Shown: positions 62,467 through 64,000 of the stretch, piece by piece
How positions within the stretch are numbered: position 1 is the first letter of the stretch
Layout: every line of letters starts with the position of its first letter
Assembly (NCBI RefSeq): GCF_005869875.1
Contig: NZ_VAWG01000002.1
Span: 248,001 to 312,000, forward strand
Source: Paenibacillus pinistramenti
GTDB lineage: Bacteria; Bacillota; Bacilli; Paenibacillales; Paenibacillaceae
Direction of reading: 5' to 3'
Length of the DNA: 64,000 nucleotides
Notes under the pieces: model-generated
Seen by the model: the letters and a program-made list of their open reading frames with translations, nothing else
What the model was told of the DNA's origin: nothing
The model's database searches: none
Translations under genes and position numbers: made by a program

Positions 62467-62790
62467 CTATTTGATCACCCCTTCAGTGACCGCTGTAACC
62501 TCATACATCGCAACCTTCTTGTCCAGGATGTACTCCGGTTCTGTTTTACCGCGGTTTGCCCGGTGGCCAGCGAGGTGCACATCGCTTTTCTCCCAATTTT
62601 TCCAGGCTTCTTCCGAGGCCCACCGGATCATAACCATCACTTCGTCATAGTCTTTGGACCTTTTGCTCACCATGACCGTCCGGTCGATCAAACCTTCGAA
62701 TTCGTCAACAGGGCTTGGCTTGCTGAATTTCTCTGTGACCTCATCCAAATATCCTTTAGCCACCTTAATGCATCTCGTCTGAACCAGCAT
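62467..62790 (-). CDS. Antibiotic biosynthesis monooxygenase / heme-degrading monooxygenase-like protein
   Basis: A 107-aa dimeric alpha/beta barrel (ABM) protein. Sequence features: VQTRCIKVAKGYLDEVTEKFSK, VMVSKRSKDYDEVMVMIRWASEEAWKNWEKSDVH, close to the HmoA/IsdG-type heme-degrading group with the WxxxxxWxxWxxSxxH pattern. Position at the end of a siderophore operon agrees with iron release from heme. ATG 62790 has GGAGG 8 nt upstream, and the gene starts 13 bp after the esterase stop. Confidence 0.85.
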   Translation of the reverse strand: MLVQTRCIKVAKGYLDEVTEKFSKPSPVDEFEGLIDRTVMVSKRSKDYDEVMVMIRWASEEAWKNWEKSDVHLAGHRANRGKTEPEYILDKKVAMYEVTAVTEGVIK

Positions 62791-62803
62791 TTCATCATCC
62801 TCC

Positions 62804-63661
62804 TTATTTGTTGTCGGCAAAGTCCGGATTCTCCGCAGGCTTGCCCGCAGACCGGAGTGCAAATCTGACCCCTTGGCTCATCAGCACAGCCAATACAGAG
62901 ACATGGGCCTCATCCTTAAAGTTCTTGTATTCTACGGTTAAGCCTGAGCTGCGCAGGTCCGTCAGCTTCCGGTGCAAGGTCTCCGCATTCTCAATCATCC
63001 GGTGCGACGTTTCGAGCTCTCCTGCCGCGACCAGCAGCCTTCTCTCCTCCGCCAACCCTTGGAGCCTGCCGGCAAGCCGCTCCGCTTCTTCAAAGATAAA
63101 CGATTCATTCCAGTGGATGGACGGACTCCCTGCAATGTAATTCTGAAACGTCTGCGGATGAAGCAGCAGCATCTGCAGGACAAACAATCCTCCGAGGGAG
63201 TGGCCGATGATCGACTGCTGGCTGCGATTTATGGGATAAGCCTCCTCCACTGCGGGTTTAAGCTCCTCCTCAATAAATTGCATAAAACGCTCCGCGCCGC
63301 CCTCTTCTGCAAACGTTCTATTCTTAAACGAATAAGGCTGACCGTCCTCACGCGGCAAAGTGAAATCATAGGTGCGTTCATTGGAAAAAGGAGACTCCGT
63401 CCGGTAACCGATTCCAATCACGACAGCAGGCACAACCCCTGTCTTCTCAGGTCTCCGGGACTGAACGCGCAGCGTTTCGGTCACAGTTGCAAATACCGCA
63501 TTGGCATCAAGCACATAAATAACCGGAAATCCCCCCGCAGGCGGCTCTTGGTTCGGTACCGAGGCAAAAATCCGGTATTCCCGGCCGCTTGTCTGCGAGG
63601 TTACCTCCCATTGCCAGGCATTTGGCAATTCAAAGCTTCTGCGGCAGCCCAGCAGATTCAT
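62804..63661 (-). CDS. Siderophore esterase-like alpha/beta hydrolase
   Basis: A 285-aa alpha/beta hydrolase of the esterase D/BesA/IroE type. The nucleophile Ser lies in IIGHSLGGLFVLQ (GHSLGG), the catalytic His in KDEAHVSV, and the substrate-side text VIYVLDANAVFATVTETLR and SPSIHWN is typical of enzymes cleaving the trilactone of iron-loaded catecholate siderophores. It lacks a signal peptide. ATG 63661 has GGAGG 9 nt upstream. It follows the FecCD permease in one operon, supporting release of imported siderophore iron. Confidence 0.88.
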   Translation of the reverse strand: MNLLGCRRSFELPNAWQWEVTSQTSGREYRIFASVPNQEPPAGGFPVIYVLDANAVFATVTETLRVQSRRPEKTGVVPAVVIGIGYRTESPFSNERTYDFTLPREDGQPYSFKNRTFAEEGGAERFMQFIEEELKPAVEEAYPINRSQQSIIGHSLGGLFVLQMLLLHPQTFQNYIAGSPSIHWNESFIFEEAERLAGRLQGLAEERRLLVAAGELETSHRMIENAETLHRKLTDLRSSGLTVEYKNFKDEAHVSVLAVLMSQGVRFALRSAGKPAENPDFADNK

Positions 63662-63683
63662 TGCGCAATTCCTCCTTGCTTGT

Positions 63684-63720
63684 GAATGAATAGATGAATA
63701 GATGAATAGATGAATAAATA
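63684..63720. repeat. 8-bp tandem repeats between permease and esterase genes
   Basis: Four units of GAATAGAT-type sequence (63688, 63696, 63704, 63712; last one GAATAAAT) fill most of the 65-bp gap before the esterase ribosome site. Confidence 0.85.
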
Positions 63721-63726
63721 GGTTCA

Positions 63727-64000
63727 CTACCGCCGTTTCTGTGTGGAATAAAGCAAATAAATAAAATAGGGAATACCGATAATGGCAATGACAATGCCGA
63801 CAGGAAGCTCTACAGGCGCGAACACCTGCTTCGCGATGGCATCCGCAGCCATAACCAGAAGCGCTCCGATCAAGCCGGCGAGCGGGAGAATTTGAGAGTG
63901 CCGGCTGCCTGTAAGCCGCTTGGCAATATGCGGAGCCAGCAGACCTATAAAGCCGATGTTTCCTGACACTGAAACACAGGCGCCGATGATGCCGATACTG
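63727..64000 (-). CDS. FecCD-type siderophore ABC permease (5' end beyond window)
   Basis: C-terminal part of an iron-siderophore ABC transporter permease. The open frame runs from the right edge (SIGIIGACVSVSGNIGFIGL) to 63727. The stretch GNIGFIGLLAPHIAKRL and the end EVPVGIVIAIIGIPYFIYLL-type text (ELPVGIVIAIIGIPYFIYLL) are hallmarks of BtuC/FecCD proteins that contact the ATPase. The visible 90 residues cover about the last quarter. The internal GTG at 63969 is not the start. Confidence 0.92.
   Translation of the reverse strand, partial: SIGIIGACVSVSGNIGFIGLLAPHIAKRLTGSRHSQILPLAGLIGALLVMAADAIAKQVFAPVELPVGIVIAIIGIPYFIYLLYSTQKRR

Noticed and set aside
1..64000. CRISPR arrays, insertion sequences, prophage genes, rRNA or tRNA genes.
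   Set aside because: No regularly spaced repeats, transposase, integrase or structural phage genes, and no rRNA or tRNA pattern found on either strand.

Overview
The window looks like a chromosomal segment of a spore-forming, low-copy-repeat Firmicute close to Paenibacillus. Evidence seen in the sequence: a GerA/GerB/GerC germinant-receptor operon, an SspH spore protein, two YheC/YheD-type spore-coat ATP-grasp proteins, a Leu T-box leader before leuA, strong GGAGG-type ribosome sites with frequent GTG and TTG starts, CcpA/LacI-type operators, RNase J, and a GH5-X2-CBM46 endoglucanase. Base composition is slightly GC-rich throughout. I see no rRNA, tRNA, CRISPR array, prophage or insertion sequence.

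Layout. 1-1,000: azlCD amino-acid exporter (azlC cut by the left edge). 1,070-9,480: an envelope-related block: a two-component system (4,872-6,823), a downstream operon for a VTC-type polyphosphate polymerase, DUF4956 membrane protein and beta-helix lipoprotein (1,072-4,625), and a divergent operon for a DUF4405 membrane protein, a small membrane protein and PspA (7,091-9,407). All three transcription units carry the same promoter element, two TTAAG-type half sites 11 bp apart and exactly 10 bp before a -10 box, so they look like one regulon of the response regulator. 9,491-14,013: a His-rich small protein, nitroreductase and heterodimeric ABC exporter in one operon behind a promoter with four GTATAC boxes. 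14,195-20,277: YitT-like protein, MFS exporter, ger operon, sspH. 20,348-30,489: azoreductase, alr, a permease broken by one stop codon, ddl with a MocR regulator, polysaccharide deacetylase, YheC-like protein, murB, cysK; several of these serve peptidoglycan precursor or cysteine synthesis. 30,688-40,196: transporters, a Crp/Fnr regulator with a perfect TTGTGA-N6-TCACAA box between a DUF438 hemerythrin/PAS protein and a cupin, a GNAT, and a LacI/GH1 6-phospho-beta-glycosidase pair. 40,283-47,974: two chemoreceptors, a small membrane pair of which one gene has a 1-nt frameshift, a secreted cellulase with a cre site, and an SDR. 48,289-55,390: T-box-controlled leuA, a large exported seven-repeat protein with a stalk domain, RNase J. 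55,620-64,000: LysE exporter, APC permease, second YheC/D-like protein, GNAT, a YdcZ-Crp-YdcZ cassette, an HD-GYP protein, and the end of an iron/siderophore locus (FecCD permease, siderophore-esterase-like hydrolase, heme-monooxygenase-like protein).

The best candidate for an undescribed system is the 1.0-9.5 kb block: a sensor kinase with a Met/Gly/His-rich extracellular loop apparently coordinating intracellular polyphosphate synthesis, a surface beta-helix lipoprotein, a heme-type membrane protein and the PspA envelope-stress protein through one shared operator. Two genes are damaged: the APC permease at 22,459 (in-frame TAA) and the membrane protein at 42,399 (one missing base).
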